Of a stretch of 64,000 nt of DNA, positions 54,696 through 63,477 are shown one piece after another (the first letter of the stretch is position 1; each line of letters begins with the position of its first letter). Below the pieces are notes generated by a model that did not search any database, was not told the origin of the DNA, and saw only the letters and a list, made by a program, of their open reading frames with translations. Source of the DNA: Kitasatospora sp. DSM 101779. Its GTDB lineage: Bacteria > Actinomycetota > Actinomycetes > Streptomycetales > Streptomycetaceae. The translations under genes were made by a program, and so were the position numbers. The stretch is taken from contig NZ_JAHTIK010000001.1 of NCBI RefSeq assembly GCF_025655475.1, positions 919,980 through 983,979 of the forward strand. Reading direction: 5' to 3'.

Positions 54696-56201
54696 ATGGC
54701 GGTGTTCGTCCTGGTGTCGGGCTGGTTCACCGGAAGCTGGATCTGGGAGGACGTGGCGGAGCGGATGCGGGCCTCCGGGGCCGAGGTGCATCCGGTGGCC
54801 CTGACGGGGACGGGTGGCCGCGGCGAAACGGCGCCGCCCGGCACGGACCTGGAGACGCACATCGGGGACGTGCTGCGGGTGGTCGACGGCCTCGCCGCAC
54901 CCGAGGTGGTGCTCGTCGGCCACGGCTACGGCATCCATCCGGTCCTGGGCGCCGCGGACCGCCGTCCTGAGCGGGTCGCCCGGGTGGTGCACCTGGACGC
55001 GGGCATGCCCGGGGACGGCGACACCGCGGCACAGTCGGTGCCGGACCCGGACGTCCGTACGCGGCTGCTCGGCGCCGACCCGGGCGTCGCCGACGTCCCG
55101 CCGCCCGCCGTCGACGGCTGGCAGCGCTGGGGCAGCACCGCGGGCCTCGGCGACGAGGCGCTGGCCCGGCTCACCGACCGCGCCGTCCCGCAGCCCGTCG
55201 GGACGCTCACCCGTCCGCTGAAGCTCTCGGGGGCTGCGGCCGCGCTGCCGTCCACCGGCGTGCTGTGCACCGGGGGCGGCATGACGATCGCCATTCTCCG
55301 GACGGTGGTCGCCGGAGCAGGCCCGCTCGCCCGGAAGCTCACCGACCCCGCGGTGCGCTTCTTCGAACTCGCCACCGGGCACTGGCCGATGCTCTCCTGC
55401 CCCGGCGAACTGGCGGACGTCCTGCGGCAGGCCGCCGCCGGGGAGGGGCACCGGATCGCCCCGTCCCGCGACGTGCCGCCGCATCTGCGGCCGTTCGTGC
55501 TGGAGGTGCCGGAGCGGCCGCGCGAGCGGGTCGGCCGGGTCGACCTGTACCTCCCGGACGGTGCCGGCTCCCGCGATCCCCGCCCGGCGGTGCTGTTCGT
55601 CCACGGAGGCCCGCTCCCGCCGGACGTGCGGCCCACGCCCCGGGACTGGCCGGGGCTGGCCGGCCACGCCCGGTACGCCGCGGAGCTGGGTGCGGTCGGC
55701 GCGGTGGTCGACCACCGGCTGCACGGCTTCGCGGACTACCCCCGGGCGGCCGGGGACCTCGCCGCGGCCGTCGACCTGCTCCGCGCCGATCCGCGGGTCG
55801 ACCCGGACCGCATCGCCCTGTGGTTCTTCTCCGGCGGTGGACTGCTCCTCGCGGACGCGCTTGCCGCACCCGGGCCGTGGCTGCGGTGCGTGGCCGCGAG
55901 CTACCCCGTGCTCGCTCCGCTGCCCTCCTGGGGCCCGGTCGATCCCCGGTTCCGTCCGGTCGAGGCGGTCGGCGCGGCCGGGCGGCTGCCGATCGTGCTG
56001 ACCCGGGTCGGCCGGGAGAACCCCGGGATCGCCGCCACCGTCGCGGAGTTCCTGGGCGCGGCCGGGAAGTGCGGCGCCGCCGTCGACGTGGTCGACCTGC
56101 CCGACGGGCAGCACGGCTTCGACACCGCCGAGTCCACCGGGCCGTCGCGCCGGGCCGTGGCACGGGCGATGCGGTCCGTCCTGACGCACCTGCGGGCCTG
56201 A
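54696..56201 (+). CDS. Tandem alpha/beta hydrolase with degenerate first domain
   Basis: Protein of 501 residues from ATG with GGGGAGG upstream. Domain 1 (1-245) resembles salicylate-esterase/MES-type hydrolases (VLVSGWFTGSWIWEDVAERM, GHWPMLSCPGELADVL), but its nucleophile elbow reads GHGYG, with Gly at residue 77 where Ser is expected. Domain 2 (about 265-501) is dienelactone-hydrolase/esterase-like with VLFVHGGPLPPD, the elbow WFFSGGG (S379) and DLPDGQHGFD with the likely His. Activity should reside in the second domain. Transcription is probably under the divergent MerR protein. Confidence 0.85.
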   Translation: MAVFVLVSGWFTGSWIWEDVAERMRASGAEVHPVALTGTGGRGETAPPGTDLETHIGDVLRVVDGLAAPEVVLVGHGYGIHPVLGAADRRPERVARVVHLDAGMPGDGDTAAQSVPDPDVRTRLLGADPGVADVPPPAVDGWQRWGSTAGLGDEALARLTDRAVPQPVGTLTRPLKLSGAAAALPSTGVLCTGGGMTIAILRTVVAGAGPLARKLTDPAVRFFELATGHWPMLSCPGELADVLRQAAAGEGHRIAPSRDVPPHLRPFVLEVPERPRERVGRVDLYLPDGAGSRDPRPAVLFVHGGPLPPDVRPTPRDWPGLAGHARYAAELGAVGAVVDHRLHGFADYPRAAGDLAAAVDLLRADPRVDPDRIALWFFSGGGLLLADALAAPGPWLRCVAASYPVLAPLPSWGPVDPRFRPVEAVGAAGRLPIVLTRVGRENPGIAATVAEFLGAAGKCGAAVDVVDLPDGQHGFDTAESTGPSRRAVARAMRSVLTHLRA

Positions 56202-56243
56202 GCCGTGCCTGAGCCCCCCTCACCGGTGGTCGGGTGGGACCTG

Positions 56244-56294
56244 ACGATTGTCGGCACGACCGCACGGTTGTCGGTGGGAACGGACGGTTGTTGG
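56244..56294. promoter_or_regulatory. Three direct repeats with exact 20-bp period
   Basis: ACGATTGTCGG, ACGGTTGTCGG and ACGGTTGTTGG start at 56244, 56264 and 56284. The two-turn spacing would place bound proteins on one face of DNA. They lie 80-130 bases before the next hydrolase start and are likely regulator sites. Confidence 0.6.
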
Positions 56295-56376
56295 ACGCGG
56301 GCCGGTGCCGCTTGGTCTGCTGGGGGCTCGGCGGGAAGGCTCCCGCCGCCCGTGCACCCTGCGACCGAGGACTCCG

Positions 56377-57459
56377 ATGACCGACAGCCCCGACCTCTCC
56401 TTCCTCGACGCGCCCGATCTGCTGGCCGGCTTCGCCGAGGAGACCCGCCCACGGGCGCACGGTGCCGGCCTCGACGTCTGGGAGTACGGGCGGGTGGCGG
56501 CAGGGGCGGCGTCCCTGCGCGAGTGGCCCGCCGTCTGCGGGGCGGCCGCGCGGCGGCACCTGGCGGTCGCCGGGGCCGCCGCGGCCGAGGGGCGGACACG
56601 GACGGCCGGCGAGGCCTACCGGACGGCGGCCCGCTGGTTCCACGTCGCCGGGCTCGTCCCCGACCCGGACCGCGCGGCGGCCGCCCGGACGGCCGCCGCG
56701 GCGGACGAGGCGATGGGCTCGGCCCTCGCCCTCCTCGATCCGGGTGCCGAACGGGTCGAGGGCGAGGGCTTCGCCGGGTGGCTGCGGCGTCCGACGGACG
56801 TACGGCCCGCGCCGGTGGTGGTGATCGTGCCCGGGCTGGACTCCGGCAAGGAGGAGTTCCACGCGGTGGCGGAGGCGCTGCTCGCCCGCGGGACGGCCGT
56901 CCTCTCGATCGACGGGCCCGGCCAGGGCGTCCTGGCGGCGACCAGCAGCTTCGAACCGGAGTACCAGAAGGTGGTCGGCCGCGCCGTCGACCACCTGGCG
57001 GGCCGGGACGGCCTCGACACCGCGGACGGCGTCGCAGTGATCGGACTGAGCCTGGGCGGCTGGTTCGCCGCGGTCGCCGCCGCCCGCGAGCCCCGGGTCC
57101 GGGCGGCCGCCCTGGTCAGCGGTCCGTACCGGCTGGACTGGGACGGACTCGTCCCCTTCGTGGTCGCGACGCTCGCCCAGCGCTGCGGCGGCCTCGCGGC
57201 GGCCAGGGCTTTCGCCGATCGGGTCGACCTCGGCACGATCGCCGCTGAGCTCGACCTCCCGCTGCTGGTCGTCGAGGGCGGCGACGACCGGATACCGGGC
57301 GTCACCAACGCCGACCTGCTGGCCCGTCAACTCCCCCACGCCGAGCTCCTGCTCGTCCCCCACGGCAACCACCTGCTCGGCACCGCCCTCGCCGACTGGC
57401 TGCCCGCCGCCGCCGACTGGCTCGCCGCAGCCGTCCGGTCGGCGCCGCCGCGGGCCTGA
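56377..57459 (+). CDS. FrsA/pseudooxynicotine-hydrolase-like alpha/beta hydrolase
   Basis: Protein of 360 residues. An N-terminal helical cap of about 120 residues (MTDSPDLSFLDAPDLLAGFA) precedes the catalytic domain, with VVIVPGLDSGKEEFH, SIDGPGQG, the nucleophile elbow VIGLSLGGWF (S225), acid in VEGGDDRIPG and His in PHGNHLLG. This architecture is that of the FrsA/2,6-dihydropseudooxynicotine hydrolase group acting on C-C or ester bonds. It follows the MerR-controlled hydrolase on the same strand, with a repeat-bearing gap of 175 bases. Confidence 0.85.
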   Translation: MTDSPDLSFLDAPDLLAGFAEETRPRAHGAGLDVWEYGRVAAGAASLREWPAVCGAAARRHLAVAGAAAAEGRTRTAGEAYRTAARWFHVAGLVPDPDRAAAARTAAAADEAMGSALALLDPGAERVEGEGFAGWLRRPTDVRPAPVVVIVPGLDSGKEEFHAVAEALLARGTAVLSIDGPGQGVLAATSSFEPEYQKVVGRAVDHLAGRDGLDTADGVAVIGLSLGGWFAAVAAAREPRVRAAALVSGPYRLDWDGLVPFVVATLAQRCGGLAAARAFADRVDLGTIAAELDLPLLVVEGGDDRIPGVTNADLLARQLPHAELLLVPHGNHLLGTALADWLPAAADWLAAAVRSAPPRA

Positions 57460-57505
57460 TGCCGAACGCCCGGACTCGACGTGGCCGAGGTGGTCGGCCG
57501 GGCCG

Positions 57506-58012
57506 TCAGGCCCGGGCGGCGAGCCGTCGCCGAAGCCCGCTGCGCAGGCGGGCGGAAGCACCCGGCAGACCGCCGAGGATCCGCACCTCGGACACGTCGA
57601 GTCCGGTCCGGCCGGCCGGCGCGAGCGCGGCGGCGTAGGGCCGTTCGCCCTCCGCGAGCCGCTCGGCCGTGGCGTCCAGGACGGCGCGCAGGACGGTCCG
57701 GTCCGCGCCGGGGTGCTCGGCCAGCAGGAGCAGGAGCCTGTTGTCGTTCCGGGAGCTGTGGCGGGCCGAGGCCGGCTCCAGCGGGGCGGCGGGCGGTGTG
57801 TGCGGATCGGCGGCCAGCGCCTGCCGTACGAAGGGACGGGTGCACCGCACCGGCCCGTGCAGGACCGCCACGTCGCTCGAGGCGTTCGCCAGGTCGAGGT
57901 GATCGGCAGGTGGGTGCAGGCGCACCGGCTCCAGGGCGTCCTCGAACCCGTCGGCTCCGGAGGACGGGCTCCCGGGTCGGGCGGTCGTCCAGGAGGCATC
58001 CACGGCGGCCAT
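57506..58012 (-). CDS. Unknown protein of 168 residues
   Basis: A frame with strong GC3 bias from ATG 58012 (or TTG 58030). Stretches such as RNDNRLLLLLAEHPGADRTV and LRAVLDATAERLAEGERPYA suggest helical hairpins and a HEAT- or leucine-repeat-like fold. The C-terminus is Arg-rich. No family is recognised and no signal or membrane segment is seen. It converges on the hydrolase gene, 46 bases from its end. Confidence 0.6.
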   Translation of the reverse strand: MAAVDASWTTARPGSPSSGADGFEDALEPVRLHPPADHLDLANASSDVAVLHGPVRCTRPFVRQALAADPHTPPAAPLEPASARHSSRNDNRLLLLLAEHPGADRTVLRAVLDATAERLAEGERPYAAALAPAGRTGLDVSEVRILGGLPGASARLRSGLRRRLAARA

Positions 58013-58141
58013 GGCGGCAGAGTGTGCCAACCGTGCGCGACGACACCGTGGCCGACCCCTGCCTGCGGCGCAGAGCTGGTCCTTCAGCAGATCGGGTGAC
58101 GAGCCGCCAGGGCGACGGTGGGCGCGGGCCGCCGGGCTCGG

Positions 58142-58990
58142 TCAGGGACGGGGAGCCGGCGGGGCCGGGGCCGGGGTGGCGAGGAGGAGGCCGGTGCGGG
58201 CGGCGGTGGCGCCGGCGGTGCCGGTCCACTCGGCGGCGGTGATGTAGAGGGTGGGGGTGCCGCCGGGGGTGCCGAGGGCGCAGGAGAAGCAGCCGCGGTC
58301 GGTCTCGACGGTCTGCAGGACCTCCCCGCCCTCGCGGACCCTGACGCAGCGGCGGTTCGGCACGTCGGCGTACCAGAGGGCGCCCTCGGCGTCGAGGCTG
58401 ATGCCGTCCGGGGCGGAGCCCTCGATCTCGGCCCAGGTGCGGCGGCCCGTCAGACTGCCGTCGGGGGCGATGTCGAAGGCGGTGATCCGGGCTGCGTACG
58501 ACTCGGCGACCAGCAGGGCGGTGCCGTCGGGGGTCACGGCCATGCCGTTGGGGAAGCCGAGGTCGCCGGCGACGGTGCGCGCGGCGCCGTCGGGGGTGAC
58601 GAGGGCGATCAGACCGGGAGCGGGCGGTTCGCCGGACATCAGGTCGAAGCCGATGCAGTTGGCGTAGGCGTTGCCGCGGCCGTCGGCGGCGACCTCGTTC
58701 CAGGGCCGGTCGCAGATCGGGCGCAGGTCGGCGTGCGGGGTGAGGGTGCCGTCGGCCTCGCGGCGCAGCAGGCGGCGGTCGCCGCCGGCGAGGACGAGCA
58801 GACGGCCGTCGGGCAGCGGGTCGATGCAGAACGGGAAGGCCTCGACCCGGCCGACGGTCTCGCGGGTGCCCGCCGCGTCGACGGTGATCAGCTCGTGGGC
58901 GCCCCAGTCGCAGAACCAGAGCCTGTCGTCGTGCCAGCGGGGCGACTCGCCGAGGACGAGGCCGTCCAGGAGGACGCGGGGGTCGGGCAC
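58142..58990 (-). CDS. SMP-30/gluconolactonase-family protein
   Basis: Protein of 282 residues from GTG 58990 with GAGGAG upstream. It shows the six-bladed beta-propeller signs LGESPRWHDDRLWFCDWGAH (with the metal-ligand Glu), NEVAADGRGNAYANCIGFDL, GFPNGMAVTPDGTALLVAES and PDGISLDAEGALWYADVPNR (metal Asn/Asp residues). It probably hydrolyses a sugar lactone or other ester with a divalent metal. The gene is alone. Confidence 0.92.
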   Translation of the reverse strand: MPDPRVLLDGLVLGESPRWHDDRLWFCDWGAHELITVDAAGTRETVGRVEAFPFCIDPLPDGRLLVLAGGDRRLLRREADGTLTPHADLRPICDRPWNEVAADGRGNAYANCIGFDLMSGEPPAPGLIALVTPDGAARTVAGDLGFPNGMAVTPDGTALLVAESYAARITAFDIAPDGSLTGRRTWAEIEGSAPDGISLDAEGALWYADVPNRRCVRVREGGEVLQTVETDRGCFSCALGTPGGTPTLYITAAEWTGTAGATAARTGLLLATPAPAPPAPRP

Positions 58991-59146
58991 GGCGGGCTCC
59001 TCGCTGGGAACGGCTGCGAGGCACCATCATCGCGAACCGGGGCGCCGCGGCCGGCCGTGCCAGGGCGTGTCGGCGTGTCAGGTCCCGGGGCGCTGCTGCG
59101 CGAGGGGGCGCCGCAGGTCGGGGTCGGGCGCCCCCGGAGCGGCCGC

Positions 59147-60322
59147 TCAGGCGGGGCTGGTGGCGGTGATGATGCGGACGGCCTCGGTGATCTGGGTGTC
59201 CGTCAGGTCGCCGCGGGCGGTGAGGCGGAGGCGGGAGATGCCGTCGGGGACGGACGGCGGGCGGAAGCAGCCGACGGCGAGTCCGGCGGTGCGGCAGTCG
59301 GCCGCCCACTGGACGGCCGCCTCCGGGCCGGGGGCTCGGACGGAGACCACGGCGGCGTCGGGGGTGGAGGCGTGCAGGCCGGCGGCGGTGAGCCGGGCGG
59401 CGAGGGTGTGGGCGACCTCGCGGGCGCGGTCGGCGCGGTGGGGTTCGGCGCACAGCAGGCGCAGTGCGCCGAGGGCGGCGCCGACGGCGGCGGGGGCGAG
59501 GCCGGTGTCGAAGATGAAGGTGCGGGCGGTCTCGGTGAGGTGCCGGATGACGCGGCGGGGGCCGAGGACGGCGCCGCCCTGGGAGCCGAGCGACTTGGAG
59601 AGGGTGACGGTGGCGACGGTGTCGGGTGCGCCGGCGAGTCCGGCGGCGGCGAGGGCGCCGCGGCCGCCGGGGCCGAGGACGCCGAGTCCGTGGGCGTCGT
59701 CGACGAGCAGGGCGGCACCGTGGGCGCGGGCGGCGGCCGAGTGTCCGGCCAGCGGAGCGGCGTTGCCGTCGACGGAGAAGACGGAGTCGGTGACGACGAG
59801 GGCACGGCGGTGGCTGCGGCCGGCGAGCACCTCGCGGACGGCGTCCGGGTCGGCGTGCGGGGCGCGGTGGACGTCGCTGCGGGCGAGCCGGCAGCCGTCG
59901 ATCAGCGAGGCGTGGTTGTACGCGTCGGAGACGATCAGCGTGTCGGGGTCGGTGAGCGCGGTGAGGGCGGCGAGGTTGGCGGCGTACCCGGTGGAGAACA
60001 CCAGGGCTGCTTCGAAGCCGCAGAACTCGGCGAGTTCGTCCTCGAGTTCGGTGTGCAGCGCGGTGGTGCCGGTGACCAGCCGGGAGCCGGTGGCGCCGCC
60101 GCCCCAGCGGCGGGCGGCCTCGGCGGCGGCCCCGGCGACGGCGGGGTGGTGGACGAGGCCCAGGTAGTCGTTGCTCGCGAGGTCCAGCACCGGGTCGTCC
60201 GCGGGGCGGCTGCGCAGTGTGCGGGTGAGGCCGGCGCGGGCGCGGAGGTCGGCGGCCTCGTCCAGCCAGTCGAAGACGGCGGAGGGGGCGAGGGTCGGCT
60301 GCGGCACGGTGGGGTGGACCAT
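59147..60322 (-). CDS. bioF: 8-amino-7-oxononanoate synthase-like PLP enzyme
   Basis: Protein of 391 residues from ATG 60322. It condenses pimeloyl-CoA or -ACP with alanine in biotin synthesis. Motifs are LASNDYLGLVHHP, FSTGYAANLAALTALTDPDT, VDDAHGLGVLGPGGRG with the PLP Asp, and the lysine motif TLSKSLGSQGG. No other biotin gene lies nearby, so an alternative alpha-oxoamine synthase role, as in a secondary pathway, remains possible. It is divergent from the PucR gene. Confidence 0.85.
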   Translation of the reverse strand: MVHPTVPQPTLAPSAVFDWLDEAADLRARAGLTRTLRSRPADDPVLDLASNDYLGLVHHPAVAGAAAEAARRWGGGATGSRLVTGTTALHTELEDELAEFCGFEAALVFSTGYAANLAALTALTDPDTLIVSDAYNHASLIDGCRLARSDVHRAPHADPDAVREVLAGRSHRRALVVTDSVFSVDGNAAPLAGHSAAARAHGAALLVDDAHGLGVLGPGGRGALAAAGLAGAPDTVATVTLSKSLGSQGGAVLGPRRVIRHLTETARTFIFDTGLAPAAVGAALGALRLLCAEPHRADRAREVAHTLAARLTAAGLHASTPDAAVVSVRAPGPEAAVQWAADCRTAGLAVGCFRPPSVPDGISRLRLTARGDLTDTQITEAVRIITATSPA

Positions 60323-60462
60323 GGCCGCACTCTGGCACGGCGGCGCTACGGGCGGCAACGTGCGCCCGCCCACAGTGGCGGGTGTGTCGGGCCGGCCCCG
60401 GGCGGGGGGTGCTGCGCGTAGACTCCCCCGACCGGCCGGAGTCCTGGCAGTGGGGAGAGCTG

Positions 60463-62043
60463 GTGGAGAACCTCCGTCTGACCGTGCGGGACGTACTGGC
60501 GCTGGAGCTGGTCACGCCGTGGGACGCGGAGGTGGTCGCCTGCCCGGACCGACTGGACCGGGCGGTGCGCTGGCTGCACGTCGCGGAGGCGGCGGACGTC
60601 GCGGTGATGCTGACCGGCGGTGAGATGGTGCTGACGACCGGTCTGCTGCTGGCCGGTGACGATCAGGCGCAGGCCGCGTACATGGAGTCGATGGGGCGGG
60701 CCGGGGCGTCCGCGGTGGTGCTGGGGCTGGGGCGGGCGTTCTCGACGACGCCGGAGGCGATGCGGCGGGCGGCGCAGCGGCACGGGGTGCCGCTGGTGGT
60801 GCTGCACCGGCCTGCGCCGTTCGCGCGGCTGACGGAGGAGGTGCATGCGCGGCTGCTGCACGGCCGGTACGCGGCGCTGGACCTGTCGGACCGGATGGGC
60901 GGTGCGCTGGCGGCGCTGAACCTGTCGGGGGTGCCGCTGCAGCGGCTGCTGGACGAGGTCGCGGGCTTCGCGGGCTGCCCTGCGGTGGTGGTGAACCTGG
61001 CGCACCGGGTGCTGGCCTCGGCCGGCGAGGCGGGTGCGCTGGGCGATCTGCTGCGCGACTGGGACCGGGTGTCGCGGCAGGTCGCCGAACTGCTGGGGAA
61101 CGGTCCGGTGACGCTGGGCCCGGACGGCTGGATCGTGGCCCGGCTGGAGGCGCGCGGCCGGCAGTGGGGGCATCTGGTGCTGTTCGGGCACCCGGGCGGC
61201 GAGGAAACCGGGCGGGTGGTCGGGCGGCTGGCGGCGGAGGCGCTGGCGGTGCACCGGTTGCTGGCGGATCCGGTGAGCGGTCGGCAGCGCGGTTGGGAGG
61301 ACCAGGCGGCGGAGGCCCTGCTCGCGGATCTGGCGTCGGGGACGGCCCGGCCCGAGCAGTTGCTGCCGCGGTTCCGGGCGGCGGGGCTGCCGACCGAGCG
61401 TCGGACCTTCGTGCCGGTGGTGCTGCGGCCGCCGTCCGGATCGCGGGTGGTGTGCGAGGCGGTGCGCCGGACGCTCGCCGAGGAGGCGATGGCGGGGCTG
61501 GTGGCCCGGGTCGGGCCGGACGGGGCGATCGCGGTGCTGCTGAGCGTGCCGCCGGAGCGCGACGCGGACGCGGAGGTGGACCGGCTGGCGGCGCGGCTGC
61601 AGGAGGGCGCGGCGGGGTCGGTGCTGGGTGCGGGTTTCGGGTGTCGGGTGCTGGACGAGGTGCGGCGCTCGTTCCTGGAGGCGGTGCACGTGGCGGACGC
61701 GGCGCTGGCCGGTCCGCCGTCCGGTCCGGTGGCGCGGCTGCGGGACGTGCGGCTGCGCGGGCTCGTCCGGCTGCTGCGGGACGAGCCGGAGCTGCAGGCG
61801 TTCATCGGACGCGAACTCGGGCCGCTGCTGGGGCACCGCGAGTTGCTGGACGTGCTGCGCACCTACCTGCGGACGGGCCGCAACAAGTCGCTGGCGGCGC
61901 AGGAGCAGCACGTCAGCCGGCCGGCGATGTACCGGCGGCTGCAGAGCATCGAGGCGCTGCTGGGGATCGACCTGGACGATCTGGAGCAGCTGACCTCGCT
62001 GTACGTGGCGCTGTTGGCGCACGACGCGCAGCGGGGGCCGTGA
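60463..62043 (+). CDS. PucR-family transcriptional regulator
   Basis: Protein of 526 residues from GTG 60463 with GGGGAG upstream. The N-terminal PucR domain begins LTVRDVLALELVTPWDAEVV, and WLHVAEAADVAVMLTGGEMV carries its core. A central GAF-like region follows. The C-terminal helix-turn-helix is LRTYLRTGRNKSLAAQEQHV followed by SRPAMYRRLQSIEALLGIDL. PucR proteins regulate purine, GABA or polyamine use; the target here is unknown. The divergent bioF-like gene is a candidate. Confidence 0.92.
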   Translation: MENLRLTVRDVLALELVTPWDAEVVACPDRLDRAVRWLHVAEAADVAVMLTGGEMVLTTGLLLAGDDQAQAAYMESMGRAGASAVVLGLGRAFSTTPEAMRRAAQRHGVPLVVLHRPAPFARLTEEVHARLLHGRYAALDLSDRMGGALAALNLSGVPLQRLLDEVAGFAGCPAVVVNLAHRVLASAGEAGALGDLLRDWDRVSRQVAELLGNGPVTLGPDGWIVARLEARGRQWGHLVLFGHPGGEETGRVVGRLAAEALAVHRLLADPVSGRQRGWEDQAAEALLADLASGTARPEQLLPRFRAAGLPTERRTFVPVVLRPPSGSRVVCEAVRRTLAEEAMAGLVARVGPDGAIAVLLSVPPERDADAEVDRLAARLQEGAAGSVLGAGFGCRVLDEVRRSFLEAVHVADAALAGPPSGPVARLRDVRLRGLVRLLRDEPELQAFIGRELGPLLGHRELLDVLRTYLRTGRNKSLAAQEQHVSRPAMYRRLQSIEALLGIDLDDLEQLTSLYVALLAHDAQRGP

Positions 62044-62127
62044 CGCGCAGCGGGGCGGGTTTGCCCGGGCCGGTGGGGCGGGCGACAGTGGAGGTGCCGG
62101 TGTCGTGGCTCGTCAACGGAGCAGATC

Positions 62128-62943
62128 ATGGCAGTTCCCCGCCCCGTCCCGGCCGGTCCGGCCAACGGCCGGGGGTTCGAGACGATCCCGGTCGGTGAGG
62201 GTCCGCACGGTGTGACGGTGAGCCGGGACGGCAGCCGGGTGTACGTGGCCTGTGCGCGGACGGGGTCGGTGACGGCGCTGGAGCCGACCCGGCGGCAGGT
62301 CGCGGCGGTGCACCGGGTGGGGACGTCGCTGTACGGGGTGGCGGTGAGCCCGGACGGGGAGCGGCTGTACACGGCGGACCCGGTCCGCTCCGCGGTGTTG
62401 GTGGTGGCGGCGGAGAGCGGCGCGGTGGTGGCCGAGACGGTGTTCGAGGAGCGTCCGTTCGGGCTGGTGATGGCGCCCAACGGGGCCAGGGTGCTGGTGT
62501 CGGCGCCGCGGGAGAACGTGGTGCTGGTGACGGACGGCCTGGGTGCGCCGCGGGGCCGGCTGACCGGGGTGGACTTCGCGGTGGGGTTGGCGCTGAGCCC
62601 GGACGGGGGGCTGCTGTACGCGGCGAACCGCTTCGCGGGCACGGTGAGCGTGCTGGACGTGTCGGGGCTCGGGTCGTTGGAGGGCAGTGCGGCGGCCGTC
62701 GCGGTGGCCCGGATCCCGGTGGCCCGCGGCCCGTACGACCTGGCGGTCGGCCCGGACGGCGGGCGTCTGTACGTGGCGCACTTCCCGTTCGACCTGGTGT
62801 CGGTGGTGGACACCGACGAACGGGTGGTGGCGGGGACGGTCGCGGTGGCGGACGGCCCGCGCGGGGTCGCGGTGAGCCCGGACGGCGCCAAGCTCTACGT
62901 GGCGAACGGCTTCGCGAGCACGGTGACGGTGGTGGAGCTCTGA
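62128..62943 (+). CDS. YVTN-type beta-propeller protein
   Basis: Protein of 271 residues made of about six repeats of the form PHGVTVSRDGSRVYVACART and YGVAVSPDGERLYTADP, the YVTN/NHL-like propeller. No signal peptide is visible, so it seems cytosolic or is exported by an unusual route. Function unknown; propellers of this class bind ligands or proteins. The last codons and stop are duplicated just downstream (62930-62964). Confidence 0.85.
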   Translation: MAVPRPVPAGPANGRGFETIPVGEGPHGVTVSRDGSRVYVACARTGSVTALEPTRRQVAAVHRVGTSLYGVAVSPDGERLYTADPVRSAVLVVAAESGAVVAETVFEERPFGLVMAPNGARVLVSAPRENVVLVTDGLGAPRGRLTGVDFAVGLALSPDGGLLYAANRFAGTVSVLDVSGLGSLEGSAAAVAVARIPVARGPYDLAVGPDGGRLYVAHFPFDLVSVVDTDERVVAGTVAVADGPRGVAVSPDGAKLYVANGFASTVTVVEL

Positions 62944-62964
62944 GGGCGCTGGTGGAGCTCTGAG
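62930..62964. repeat. Tandem duplication of the propeller gene end
   Basis: TGGTGGAGCTCTGAG, which includes the stop codon, occurs at 62930-62944 and again at 62950-62964. It looks like a recent small duplication. Confidence 0.8.
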
Positions 62965-63065
62965 CCGGCCCCGCCGTTCGGCCGCGGGACCGGCGCGTCG
63001 GGCGGGGGCTGCGGCGATGACGGCGGGTTTCCGTCCGGCCACCCGGCGCGTTCGCCCCCACCCGG

Positions 63066-63083
63066 CTCTACAGAGCTGTAGAG
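63066..63083. promoter_or_regulatory. 18-bp palindrome upstream of small gene and terD
   Basis: CTCTACAG and CTGTAGAG flank a 2-bp centre, 41 bases before the start at 63124. The TACAG/CTGTA form resembles dyads bound by winged-helix repressors of the BlaI or GntR type. The regulator is not in the window. Confidence 0.55.
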
Positions 63084-63123
63084 TCCAACGGCCGGGTGCG
63101 AACGACACGGGAGGCGGGCGACG

Positions 63124-63363
63124 GTGGACGACGTTCGGGTGCAGGCGTGGGAGCCGCCGCAGGCACAGGTCGAGCAGGCGTACCAGCCGGTCGAGGTCCG
63201 GTTCGAGGACGGCAGCTGGGCGGTCGGCCGGATCAACGCCTGGTGGCGCCCGGCGGACGGCAGCCCGTGGTGCCGGGTGCGGCTGCTGCGCCGCGGCGGC
63301 GCGGAGCGCTGGATGCCCTTCGACCCGGAGCGGTTGCTGCTCCTTCCGGCCGGCGGCATCTGA
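63124..63363 (+). CDS. Small unknown protein of 79 residues
   Basis: Begins MDDVRVQAWEPPQAQVEQAY from GTG with GGGAGG upstream. The core EVRFEDGSWAVGRINAWWRP and the end RWMPFDPERLLLLPAGGI are strand-rich, resembling a small SH3-like barrel. No family is recognised. It lies 114 bases before terD on the same strand and may be co-transcribed. Confidence 0.7.
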   Translation: MDDVRVQAWEPPQAQVEQAYQPVEVRFEDGSWAVGRINAWWRPADGSPWCRVRLLRRGGAERWMPFDPERLLLLPAGGI

Positions 63364-63477
63364 CCGGGCCCGGCGGGAGTCGACCGCCCCTCCGGTGGGA
63401 AGGTCCCTCCCGTCGGCGGGCACCGTACGGGTCGGCCGGCGGCACGGCGTCGATGCTGCGGAAGGGTGGCGGACCGG

